A DNA stretch of 64,000 nt from the NCBI GenBank assembly GCA_964551335.1, contig CAZKCO010000006.1:186001-250000 (forward strand). Reading direction: 5' to 3'. The notes under the pieces were generated by a model. The model was not told the DNA's origin. It did not search any database and worked only from the letters and a program-made list of their open reading frames with translations. Source of the DNA: Tunicatimonas sp964551335 (GTDB taxonomy: Bacteria > Bacteroidota > Bacteroidia > Cytophagales > Cyclobacteriaceae). The position numbers and the translations under genes are program-made. This document shows, piece after piece, positions 18,556-26,684 of the stretch (position 1 is the stretch's first letter; the number at the start of each line of letters is the position of its first letter).

Positions 18556-18687
18556 TGAAAGTTGAGTTCTTTCAGGAAATTACTAGTTTGGAAAAGAGCA
18601 GAGCAGTCTCCTTTGCATGATCAGAAGATTACTTCACTCATTCATAGGTTTTAGCAATGTTGAAAGTGCAAGTAAAGGTAGATCACT

Positions 18688-19701
18688 TTACTCATAACTC
18701 ACCGGAAAGATAACGCCATCTTCGGCAGGTTTCCCGAATACAGGTCGGTTCTCTACCCAGTAGAACGGTTGCATTTTTACGTATCGACTGTCCCAGCCGC
18801 CATTCGGGTAACCGGTCACGTGGTACACAATCCAGTCCTGTTGCCCAATGGTGGTGAAGGAGCAGTGGCCGGGACTGATTACGCATTCGGTGCCGGAAAA
18901 AACGGGCTGATCTTCCTTCTTCCAGGCTGATGCTTCTAGCGGATCATCGCCGGTCAGGCTTAGCATCCCCAGGCAGTAATCGTTTGACCAGCTTCCGGCA
19001 GCCGAATAGATGATATGGTACTGCCCGTTTTTCTCGAGTATCTGCGGGCCTTCATTGATGGTGGGCAGTTCGTCGCTTGAACCTCTTTTCTCCCACTCGT
19101 ATTCAGGAGACGAAATTAATACCCGTTTTCCACTGATGATGGTGGGCGATTCCATCGGAGCAATGTATAAATTCTGGGCTACGTTTTCATCACCTTCCCA
19201 ACCTGACCAGATGAAGTACATATTACCCTGATGGTGCAGCACGGTGCCGTCAATGGCCCACTTATCATCCGGGTCTTTCAACTGTCCGGCGTACTCAAAC
19301 CCGCTCTCAAGGGTTGATCCCTTCGATGCCAGCACGTGCATGCGGTGGTTCTCATTCTTTCCGTCATCGGCGGCTACGTAGATGTACCAGCGGTCGTTGA
19401 TCTTGTGCAGCTCAGGTGCCCAAAGCTCTTTTGCGTACATGGTGTTGGCGGGCGGCGTCCAGACGACAATGGTATCCGCAGTACGTAGGTGGGTGAGTTG
19501 CTCTACTTTCTGTACGTTTATGACGCCTTTCGCACTGAAGCAATAGTAGTAGTACGGTCCATCCTGCATCACCCAGGGGTCCTGTCCTTTCTCCAGTAGC
19601 GGGTTAGTGAAAAGATTATCAGTAGCATTGCTCTCCTGAGCCAGGCTTAGCGTACTGACGATTATCAGGAAAAGTGTGGTGAGTAAACTGATAAATTTCA
19701 T
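18688..19701 (-). CDS. GH43 family glycoside hydrolase
   Basis: A 337-residue five-bladed beta-propeller hydrolase from the ATG at 19701; an upstream start at 19743 would precede the signal peptide. MKFISLLTTLFLIIVSTLSL is a signal peptide. Catalytic residues of GH43 are visible: the base Asp in GQDPWVMQDG, the pKa-modulating Asp in WAIDGTV, and the acid Glu in TINEGPQILEK. WAPELHKINDRWYIYVA is a family signature. GH43 enzymes act on arabinose- or xylose-containing glycans; the substrate here is not determined. It is monocistronic. Confidence 0.88.
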   Translation of the reverse strand: MKFISLLTTLFLIIVSTLSLAQESNATDNLFTNPLLEKGQDPWVMQDGPYYYYCFSAKGVINVQKVEQLTHLRTADTIVVWTPPANTMYAKELWAPELHKINDRWYIYVAADDGKNENHRMHVLASKGSTLESGFEYAGQLKDPDDKWAIDGTVLHHQGNMYFIWSGWEGDENVAQNLYIAPMESPTIISGKRVLISSPEYEWEKRGSSDELPTINEGPQILEKNGQYHIIYSAAGSWSNDYCLGMLSLTGDDPLEASAWKKEDQPVFSGTECVISPGHCSFTTIGQQDWIVYHVTGYPNGGWDSRYVKMQPFYWVENRPVFGKPAEDGVIFPVSYE

Positions 19702-19936
19702 TCGCCGGGTGATTGAGTAGTGAACCAAAGTTATGAAAATCAATACGCAATTTGATTCTATTATTCTACCCAGTTTCCAATTTTTATCCCTACACTTTTT
19801 TATGGTTAATGATTTCAGTATCTCAACTTTCTACACTCGCAATTCCGGCTTGATTTTTTCATTGCGCTACGCAAACGTTTAGTATGACGTAAGGGAAAGT
19901 TTTAAGTAGGTGGACAAAAAAAAACTGGTACGATCA

Positions 19937-20011
19937 ACCCCGCACCTGTTGCGGGGTCTGCTGCTTACTATGCGGGAGACCCCGTCGGGGCGCCGACCGG
20001 AATAAATCCGG
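19937..20011. repeat. GC-rich hairpin cluster (REP-like)
   Basis: Three GC-rich palindromes are packed together: ACCCCGCA/TGCGGGGT (19937-19944, 19950-19957), CCCCG-T-CGGGG (19980-19990), and CCGG-aataaat-CCGG (19997-20011). They lie in the 400-base gap between the GH43 gene and the Rdx gene, in otherwise AT-rich DNA. The remainder of the gap shows nothing recognised. The cluster could be a dispersed repeat or a termination region; a second copy is not seen in the window. Confidence 0.6.
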
Positions 20012-20104
20012 GGATACACCGAACCATTTATCGATGAGCACTTAAAAGCACTTTTGTAAAATCATAAAGTAATTTTTTGATACTTCTTCGGATGGTAAAA
20101 ACCG

Positions 20105-20380
20105 TTACGAACGGTCGCTGTGCCCCAGGTTGCGCTCGGGATCTACCCGGTCGCGCAGCAGTTGTTTAAGTTCCTTTGATTCGGGAAAGCGGCCGGCTTC
20201 CTTACGAGAGAACAGCAACTCACCATTCAGATGCACCTCAAAGATGCCTCCGGTACCGGGCACCAGAGCTACCTCCTGCAAATCAGTATCAAAGGTAGAC
20301 AACAGCTCCTGCGCCATCCAGGCTGCCCTTAATAGCCAACGACACTGGGTACAATAGGTAATCTTCACGCGATACTCCAT
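20105..20380 (-). CDS. SelT/SelW/SelH (Rdx) family protein
   Basis: A 91-residue thioredoxin-like Rdx protein from the ATG at 20380; an upstream start at 20413 adds an unlikely tail. It has the family start EYRVKITYCTQCRW, with CxxC in place of the selenoprotein CxxU, then VALVPGTGGIFEVHLNGELLFSRKEAGRFPE, which is shown here only as a landmark running over residues 46-76. The family is thought to have redox roles. It is unlinked to other redox genes. Confidence 0.85.
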   Translation of the reverse strand: MEYRVKITYCTQCRWLLRAAWMAQELLSTFDTDLQEVALVPGTGGIFEVHLNGELLFSRKEAGRFPESKELKQLLRDRVDPERNLGHSDRS

Positions 20381-20632
20381 AGTGATAATTCTGATTAGTT
20401 GATTCAACAACAACTATAAGCGTAGGTTCTTGGCTTATTTGGTCCCTGCCACTCCAATTTTAATTGTCTTGCAAGCGTTTGTATCGCAAGCAATATCAGA
20501 TACCAAACTTTGATTTACCATTACTTCAATATTCCTGTTCTTGTCATCTTGCCAAAAGTTCAGAGGTACTCTATGGCAAAGAAAAGCACGCGTTCCAAAC
20601 GAGCACTAGGTCAGGATACCAACTTCCTTTAG

Positions 20633-21385
20633 TTATGAATTTTTGATTTCAACTCCTTTCACACCAAGTTTAAAACCTATGTTTGTCAACAAGTCCACCA
20701 TTAGTTTATTCACCATGTCAAGAGACTGAGCAAAATATTTTACGTCCATAACGTTTTTTTCTCCAATTGCATGTCGAGCAAATTTGCCAGATTTCTCAAC
20801 ATAAATTTGATTGATAATATTAGAGTTATGGATGAAAATATTTCTGCTACATACGATTTCGCTCAATTGTATTTTCTGATCTTCTGCAAATTCTACATTG
20901 ATAATCTTTCTCAAAAATTTAAACCAGTCGAACACATTTTGCCGTTTTATTTTGTCCAGTTCGATGTCTATAAAGCTATTACGTAGAGTAGCGATATCGC
21001 TGGCTGTAAAGATAGTCTTCGCATCGACTTTATTGTTGCCAATTAGTGGATGTGGATTAACATTAATGACTAAATGTTTAACCAGTTCAAAAAAATAATC
21101 TTCAAACAGAGATACCAGGCTTACTATGGTATATGGAACAATTCGTTCAACTTGTAGTTGGTCAATTCTGGCTGCAAAAGTCTCTTTTGTATATTCAGTG
21201 CCCGTTTTTTCTATTTTGATGATATATTGTCTTTCTGTAAAAGTAGTAGCAAACGGCAATGCACCTCTAGTAAAACCAAAGGCGACTTCTATTTCCATTA
21301 AGAAGTCGTGTAGTTTGTTAAATTCTTTAAAGTAGGGATTTGCTTTATCCACTAATTCCTGAATTATTTGATCGTTTTTACTCAT
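20633..21385 (-). CDS. HEPN-like hypothetical protein
   Basis: A 250-residue, largely helical protein that is more AT-rich than its neighbours. A SRNIFIHNSNIIN segment near residue 180 has the Arg-x4-His pattern of HEPN ribonucleases and sits between predicted helices, as in MAE_28990/RiboL-PSP-type HEPN proteins. YTIVSLVSLFEDYFFELVKH forms a long helix in the middle. HEPN proteins act as toxins, in phage defence or as RNA-binding scaffolds. No nucleotidyltransferase or antitoxin partner is adjacent, and the next gene upstream is nrdA. The assignment rests on one motif and fold pattern, so it is moderate. Confidence 0.55.
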   Translation of the reverse strand: MSKNDQIIQELVDKANPYFKEFNKLHDFLMEIEVAFGFTRGALPFATTFTERQYIIKIEKTGTEYTKETFAARIDQLQVERIVPYTIVSLVSLFEDYFFELVKHLVINVNPHPLIGNNKVDAKTIFTASDIATLRNSFIDIELDKIKRQNVFDWFKFLRKIINVEFAEDQKIQLSEIVCSRNIFIHNSNIINQIYVEKSGKFARHAIGEKNVMDVKYFAQSLDMVNKLMVDLLTNIGFKLGVKGVEIKNS

Positions 21386-21508
21386 TGTGCAGAGATCAGT
21401 AAGTGCTATTTAATTTTTACCAAAGTGTTAGTATTAGATATAAAGTACGCATTATAAACACACGATAAGTTGAAATAGTGATAGTTGATCTGAAACCTTA
21501 TTAACACA

Positions 21509-21538
21509 AAAGCGCCGACAAATGAATGCCGACGCTTT
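21509..21538 (-). terminator. Terminator of the nrdBA unit
   Basis: An 11-base-pair stem (AAAGCGTCGGC with GTCGGCGCTTT read on the minus strand, two wobble pairs, eight-base loop) lies 16 bases past the nrdA stop and continues into a short T-rich run. It would end the nrdBA transcript. Confidence 0.75.
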
Positions 21539-21553
21539 CTGGTGTTTGGGGGT

Positions 21554-24004
21554 TTAGCTTCCGCAAGCTTCGCAGTTGTCGGGGTCATCCAGTGAGCATT
21601 GCATGTCGGATTGCTTCTGAGCCTGCGGACCGGCTCCGGCATTACCCTGCAATTGTCCGCCACCGGGGGCCAGGGAACCAACCGGAGTAGCGGTTACTGG
21701 CGCATCTGAGCTCTGGTTGAGCGCGGCCTTGTCTACCGTAAACTTGATGGCATCGGTAGCGGCTTTGGTGCGTAGGTAGTACATACCGGTTTTCAGTCCC
21801 TTCTTCCAGGCGTAGAAGTGCATAGACGTTAGCTTGCCAAAGTTAGGGTCCTGCATATGAATGTTCAGGCTCTGGCTCTGGCAGATGTAGGCCCCGCGGT
21901 CGGCCGCCATATCCAGAATGGTCTTCTGCGAAATCTCCCAGGTCGTTTTGTACAGATCTTTTAAGTGCTGAGGAATCTCATTGATGTTCTGAATAGATCC
22001 GTTCTCGGCAATCAGTCGGTTCTTCATACCGTCGTTCCACAAATTCAGGTCTACCAGATCGCGCAGTAAGTGCTTGTTCACCACCACAAACTCGCCCGAT
22101 AGCACCCGGCGGGTGTAAATGTTAGAAGTATACGGCTCAAAGCACTCGTTATTACCCAGAATCTGCGAGGTAGAAGCAGTAGGCATCGGAGCGAGTAGCA
22201 GTGAGTTGCGTACACCGTTTTTCTTCACTTCTTTCTTCAACTTACTCCAGTCCCAGCGGCCGCTGTCGGGGGTTACGCCCCACATATCAAACTGGAATAT
22301 TCCTTTGGATACCGGCGAGCCCTTGAAGGTGGCGTAGGGACCTTCTTTCTTGGCAATCTCCATGGAAGTTTCCATGGCCGCGTAGTAGATGGTTTCGAAG
22401 ATATCGCGGTTCAGCCCCTGGGCCTCGTCCGACTCAAACGGCATCTTCAGCATAATAAAAGCATCGGCCAGCCCCTGAATACCGATACCAATCGGGCGGT
22501 GGCGCATGTTGGAGTTCTCGGCTTCTTTCACCGGGTAGAAGTTGACGTCAATCACCTTGTTCAGGTTGCGGGTCACTACCTTGGTAATCTCGTATAGCTT
22601 CTGATGATCGAAGAAGTTGTTACCGTTTTCGTCCTGACTGATAAACTTAGGAAGGGCGATAGAAGCCAGGTTACAAACTGCTACTTCATCCTTAGAGGTG
22701 TACTCAATAATCTCGGTGCAGAGGTTAGATGAGCGAATAGTTCCCAGGTTCTTCTGGTTCGATTTCTTATTCGCGGCATCCTTGAAGAGCATATACGGAG
22801 TACCGGTTTCCACCTGAGCTTCCAGAATCTCAAACCACAGGTCTTGCGCGCGTACGGTACGGCGGGCTTTGCCTTCGCGTTCGTACTTTTCGTACATCTT
22901 CTCGAATTCCTCGCCGTACTTGTCGTACAGTCCGGGGCATTCGTTGGGGCAGAATAACGACCATTCCTCATTGTCTTCCACCCGCTTCATGAATAAATCC
23001 GGAATCCACAGCGCGTAGAACAGGTCACGAGCACGCAGTTCTTCCTTACCGTGGTTTCGCTTCAGCTGTAGGAAGTCGAACACATCGGCGTGCCAGGGTT
23101 CCAGATAAATCGCAAAGCTACCCTTGCGCTTACCGCCGCCCTGATCTACGTAGCGAGCGGTCATATCAAAGTTGCGCAGCATGGGCACAATACCGTTGGA
23201 AGTACCGTTGGTTCCGCGGATGTAGGAGCCGGTGGCTCGCACGTGATGAATGCTCAACCCGATGCCTCCGGCCGATTGCGAAATCTGAGCGCACTGCTTC
23301 AGCGTGTCGTAGATACCGTCGATAGAATCATCCTGGATCGTTAACAGGAAGCAACTGGAAAGCTGCGGCTTAGGAGTACCCGCATTAAACAGGGTAGGGG
23401 TGGCGTGGGTGAACCACTTCTCCGATAGCAGATTATAGGTTTCAATGGCCGCTTCAATATCCTCCCCGTGAATACCCACCGCTACGCGCATCAGCATATG
23501 CTGCGGACGTTCTACTACTTTGCCGTCTAGTTTGATCAGGTACGAGCGCTCCAGCGTTTTAAAGCCAAAGAAGTCGTAAGTATAATCGCGGCTGTGGATA
23601 ATCGTAGAATCTAACTGAGCGGCGTGCTTCTTAATTACCGCGTAGGTCTCTTTCGAGATGAGCGGAGCGTGCTCTTCGGTTTTAGGATCTACGTAGGAGT
23701 AGAGCCGCTTCATGGTGCTAGAGAAAGACTTGCTAGTAACCTTGTGGAGGTTAGAGATGGCAATTCGGGCCGCCAGCACGGCGTAGTCCGGGTGTTTCAC
23801 CGTCAGGGTAGCCGCGGTTTCGGCTGCCAGGTTATCCAGTTCTACGGTAGTTACCCCGTCGTAGATACCGGAAATAACTTTTTTAGCCACCTCTACCGCG
23901 CTGACGTAGTTGGTGTCTAAGTTGTAGCAAAGTTTCTCAATTCGGGCGGTGATCTTATCGAATTTTACCGATTCCCGCCTTCCATCGCGTTTGATTACTA
24001 GCAT
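21554..24004 (-). CDS. nrdA: Ribonucleoside-diphosphate reductase, large subunit
   Basis: An 816-residue class I ribonucleotide reductase alpha subunit that reduces ribonucleotides to deoxyribonucleotides. An ATP-cone (MLVIKRDGRRESVKF to about residue 90) gives allosteric activity control. Active-site landmarks are QLSSCFLL, SNLCTEI and LLAPMPTASTSQILGNNECF. The C-terminal tail ends in CEACGS, the swinging CxxC that is re-reduced by thioredoxin or glutaredoxin. A Gly/Ala/Gln-rich linker of about 50 residues precedes the tail. It lies 27 bases downstream of nrdB on the same strand. Confidence 0.96.
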   Translation of the reverse strand: MLVIKRDGRRESVKFDKITARIEKLCYNLDTNYVSAVEVAKKVISGIYDGVTTVELDNLAAETAATLTVKHPDYAVLAARIAISNLHKVTSKSFSSTMKRLYSYVDPKTEEHAPLISKETYAVIKKHAAQLDSTIIHSRDYTYDFFGFKTLERSYLIKLDGKVVERPQHMLMRVAVGIHGEDIEAAIETYNLLSEKWFTHATPTLFNAGTPKPQLSSCFLLTIQDDSIDGIYDTLKQCAQISQSAGGIGLSIHHVRATGSYIRGTNGTSNGIVPMLRNFDMTARYVDQGGGKRKGSFAIYLEPWHADVFDFLQLKRNHGKEELRARDLFYALWIPDLFMKRVEDNEEWSLFCPNECPGLYDKYGEEFEKMYEKYEREGKARRTVRAQDLWFEILEAQVETGTPYMLFKDAANKKSNQKNLGTIRSSNLCTEIIEYTSKDEVAVCNLASIALPKFISQDENGNNFFDHQKLYEITKVVTRNLNKVIDVNFYPVKEAENSNMRHRPIGIGIQGLADAFIMLKMPFESDEAQGLNRDIFETIYYAAMETSMEIAKKEGPYATFKGSPVSKGIFQFDMWGVTPDSGRWDWSKLKKEVKKNGVRNSLLLAPMPTASTSQILGNNECFEPYTSNIYTRRVLSGEFVVVNKHLLRDLVDLNLWNDGMKNRLIAENGSIQNINEIPQHLKDLYKTTWEISQKTILDMAADRGAYICQSQSLNIHMQDPNFGKLTSMHFYAWKKGLKTGMYYLRTKAATDAIKFTVDKAALNQSSDAPVTATPVGSLAPGGGQLQGNAGAGPQAQKQSDMQCSLDDPDNCEACGS

Positions 24005-24031
24005 AGCCTAAGGAAATTAGTTTAGTAGATA

Positions 24032-25027
24032 TTAAAAGTCTTCGTTTAAGGAGAATTTAGGACGATCTTGTTCTTGGGCGCTGTTTTTCACTCCGGCTTT
24101 CTGGTATTCACCTACGCGCTTCTCAAAGAAGTTGGTTTTACCCTGCAGCGAGATCATTTCCATAAAATCGAACGGATTCTTGGCGTTGTAAGCTTTACTG
24201 CAATTAAGCTCCAACAACAACCGATCCGCTACAAACTCAATGTACTGACACATCAGTTCGGCATTCATGCCGATCAGACTTACCGGCAACGCATCCGTTA
24301 CAAATTCTTTTTCAATCTCTACGGCGTTGGTAATAATTTCCCGAATGGTTTCTTCAGAAAGCTTATTGTTGAGGTGATTATTATATAGATGGCAAGCAAA
24401 ATCGCAGTGCATACCTTCATCGCGGGAGATGAGCTCGTTAGAGAACGTTAATCCGGGCATCAGGCCGCGCTTCTTCAGCCAGAAGATGGAGCAGAACGAA
24501 CCGGAGAAGAAAATACCTTCTACTGCCGCAAAAGCAATCAGCCGTTCGGCAAAGCTTCCTTCGTCAATCCAACGCAGGGCCCAATCGGCTTTTTTCTTCA
24601 CGCAATCCATCGTCTCAATAGCGTTGAAGAGCTTATTTTTTTCTTGACCGTCTTTTACGTAAGTATCTATTAATAGAGAATAGGTTTCGGAGTGGATGTT
24701 TTCCATGGCAATCTGGAAGCCGTAGAAAAATTTTGCTTCGGTGTACTGCACTTCGTTCACAAAGTTCTCGGCCAGGTTCTCATTTACGATGCCGTCGCTA
24801 GCCGCAAAGAAAGCCAGTACGTGGGAGATGAAGTGGCGTTCACCGTCGTTGAGGTTCTCCCAGTCTTTCATATCCTGACTCAAATCAATCTCTTCGGCGG
24901 TCCAGAAACTAGCTTCTGATTTTTTGTACCATTGCCAGATGTCATCGTGCTCAATTGGAAACAAGACAAATCGGTTAGGATTTTCTTGTAAAATAGGTTC
25001 GTTCACATCAACAGTTTTCTCACTCAT
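24032..25027 (-). CDS. nrdB: Ribonucleoside-diphosphate reductase, small subunit
   Basis: A 331-residue radical-generating beta subunit that partners nrdA. It resembles eukaryotic R2 closely: ENIHSETYSLLIDTYV holds metal ligands and, by alignment to mouse R2, the radical tyrosine. VEGIFFSGSFCSIFWLKKRG and ELISRDEGMHCDFA hold the remaining di-iron ligands. The C-terminus FSLNEDF is the docking peptide for the large subunit. With a Tyr present, it is of the class Ia type. It is first in the operon; no convincing NrdR box was found in the spacer upstream. Confidence 0.96.
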   Translation of the reverse strand: MSEKTVDVNEPILQENPNRFVLFPIEHDDIWQWYKKSEASFWTAEEIDLSQDMKDWENLNDGERHFISHVLAFFAASDGIVNENLAENFVNEVQYTEAKFFYGFQIAMENIHSETYSLLIDTYVKDGQEKNKLFNAIETMDCVKKKADWALRWIDEGSFAERLIAFAAVEGIFFSGSFCSIFWLKKRGLMPGLTFSNELISRDEGMHCDFACHLYNNHLNNKLSEETIREIITNAVEIEKEFVTDALPVSLIGMNAELMCQYIEFVADRLLLELNCSKAYNAKNPFDFMEMISLQGKTNFFEKRVGEYQKAGVKNSAQEQDRPKFSLNEDF

Positions 25028-25475
25028 AACAGCTTGGGGTTAAGTTTTATACTTTAAATAAGTAAAGCAGGATTTTATAAAATTGTTTCGAGAAACCGCG
25101 AAAATTTTAAGGTTTCGCCGAAAAGAGCGCGTAAGCAAAAGACAACAAGCTTAGGATAATACTGGGCTTCTTTCAAACATACCACTCTTTACAAATATGT
25201 TGATTTAAGCGAGAAAGAAAAAGGTTTTTGGGTCAAATCCCGAAGGGGATTTTAGTTTTGTACTTAACTGTTTGTTGAAGTAAATATTCATAAAATATTG
25301 ACTAGTAGCAGGTTGTAATGGTCTACTTCAATTAAAAATTTGGTAACATTTCCTTAATATTAAAACGGAGGGAGTCGTGGCAGGGTTTACTTATTTTAGG
25401 TAAACCGAAAAAAGGATTTTTTATTTACTAACTCGGTAGGCAACTTTTTTAGATAAAATTGGGTTGGGCATTAGG

Positions 25476-25506
25476 TTGTCAAGAATACAGGAAAACTGTA
25501 TATTTG
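25476..25506 (+). promoter_or_regulatory. Bacteroidota-type promoter of rplU-rpmA
   Basis: TTG at 25476-25478, a 20-base spacer and TATATTTG at 25499-25506 match the Bacteroidota consensus exactly. Transcription would start near 25513. The rest of the 560-base divergent spacer (25028-25475) shows no gene; a CAAACATA at 25174 could be part of an nrdB promoter but lacks a partner box. Confidence 0.75.
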
Positions 25507-25562
25507 CGCCTCGTTTCAAGAGAAGTAATAAAAATAACTGCAATTGACACTGATAACTACTA

Positions 25563-25590
25563 TCAACTGTCAATTATCAATTTTCAACTG
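25563..25590 (+). repeat. Four-unit heptad array before rplU
   Basis: TCAACTG, TCAATTA, TCAATTT and TCAACTG follow each other without a gap and end one base before the rplU ATG at 25592. Less regular units continue upstream to about 25540. The array occupies the 5' untranslated region where a ribosome-binding site would be expected. Confidence 0.75.
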
Positions 25591-25591
25591 T

Positions 25592-26215
25592 ATGTATGCA
25601 ATTGTTGACATAGCCGGAAAGCAATTTAAAGTAGAAAAAGATCGGTTCGTTTACGCCCCTAGTTTGGCAGGCGAAGCCGGCGCTTCCGTCGAATTTGATC
25701 GTGTGCTGTTAATTGAAGACGATAACGGCGTAGAGGTTGGCACTCCTACCATCAGTGGCGCTCGGGTAGCCGGAACTATCCTGGAGCACGGCCGCGGCGA
25801 TAAGGTTATCGTATTTAAAAAGAAACGCCGTAAGGGCTATCAGAAAAAGCAGGGCCATCGTCAGGGTTACTCCAAAATCATGATTGATGATATTCTGCTG
25901 CAGGGCCAGAAGGCCAGCAAGAAAACTAAAAAGGAAGAAGCGCCAAAAGCTGACGCTCCCAAAGCTGAAACCGCTAAGGCGGAACCCGCAAAAACTGAAG
26001 CCGCTACCGACGATCTGAAGAATATCAACGGGGTAGGCCCAGTCTTCGAAGAAGCGCTGCACAAGCACGGAGTGCATACCTACCAGCAGTTGATTGATCT
26101 ATCGGCGGAAGAGATTGAAAAAATTGGCGAGGATGTAGATGGTATCACCGTGGAAATGGTGCAGGAAGACTGGGTTCCTCAGGCCAAAGAACTTGAAGCA
26201 AAAAAAGAAGGTTAA
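25592..26215 (+). CDS. rplU: 50S ribosomal protein L21 with C-terminal helix-hairpin-helix extension
   Basis: The protein has 207 residues from the ATG at 25592 (MYAIVDIAGKQFKVEKDRF); an upstream ATG-less extension at 25544 is not coding. Residues 1-103 are a normal L21 (FKKKRRKGYQKKQGHRQGYS is the RNA-binding signature). Then comes an Ala/Lys/Pro-rich linker (about 105-143) and a helix-hairpin-helix-like domain (LKNINGVGPVFEEALHKHGV near 144-163). Standard L21 is about 103 residues; the extended form is typical of Bacteroidota. It is followed by rpmA after 20 bases, the classical order. Confidence 0.96.
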   Translation: MYAIVDIAGKQFKVEKDRFVYAPSLAGEAGASVEFDRVLLIEDDNGVEVGTPTISGARVAGTILEHGRGDKVIVFKKKRRKGYQKKQGHRQGYSKIMIDDILLQGQKASKKTKKEEAPKADAPKAETAKAEPAKTEAATDDLKNINGVGPVFEEALHKHGVHTYQQLIDLSAEEIEKIGEDVDGITVEMVQEDWVPQAKELEAKKEG

Positions 26216-26235
26216 TCTATTAAACGAACAATATT

Positions 26236-26496
26236 ATGGCACATAAGAAAGGCGCCGGTAGTTCTAAAAACGGCCGCGATTCGGAAAGTAAACGATTAGG
26301 CGTGAAGAAATTCGGTGGCGAAAATGTAATCGCCGGAAATATCATCGTGCGCCAGCGCGGTACCAAGCACCATCCAGGCAATAACGTAGGTATAGGCAAA
26401 GACCATACGCTGTTTGCTCTGACCGACGGAACCGTACAGTTCAAAAAAGGCCGTCAAGATCGTTCGTACGTACATATTTTGCCGGCCGAGGCTTAA
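26236..26496 (+). CDS. rpmA: 50S ribosomal protein L27
   Basis: An 86-residue L27 whose N-terminal MAHKKGAGSSKNGRDSESKR reaches the peptidyl-transferase centre; IIVRQRGTKHHPGNNVGIG and DHTLFAL are conserved landmarks. No cleavable N-terminal leader is present. It is cotranscribed with rplU. Confidence 0.98.
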   Translation: MAHKKGAGSSKNGRDSESKRLGVKKFGGENVIAGNIIVRQRGTKHHPGNNVGIGKDHTLFALTDGTVQFKKGRQDRSYVHILPAEA

Positions 26497-26520
26497 GGTC
26501 TTCGCATTCTTCAAGCATTG

Positions 26521-26550
26521 AGCCAATTCTGATTTCAGGGTTGGCTTTTG
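26521..26550 (+). terminator. Putative terminator after rpmA
   Basis: AGCCAA (26521-26526) and TTGGCT (26541-26546) form a six-base-pair stem with a 14-base loop, followed by TTTTG. It overlaps the upstream box of the next promoter. Confidence 0.5.
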
Positions 26551-26575
26551 CTGTTTAACCCTTTTCGTAAGTTTG
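26548..26575 (+). promoter_or_regulatory. Bacteroidota-type promoter of the TPR gene
   Basis: TTG at 26548-26550, a 17-base spacer and TAAGTTTG at 26568-26575 match the consensus. The start codon of the TPR gene lies 110 bases further on. Confidence 0.6.
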
Positions 26576-26684
26576 TGTTATACCTTACACTACTTAGGTA
26601 TAGGGCCATATTGCATTAGAAACCCTCATACGAAGGTGTACCTTTACTCGTTGTTTTCCTTCAAACGAGTAGCGTATTCCTTCT

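Noticed and set aside
20381..20632. Repeated GCAAGC pieces (near 20472-20500) in the spacer next to the HEPN-like gene
   Set aside because: The repeat is short and imperfect and explains nothing on its own.
25028..25475. A search for an NrdR box or a riboswitch upstream of nrdB
   Set aside because: No pair of NrdR-like palindromes and no convincing aptamer-like structure could be read; only a lone CAAACATA was seen.
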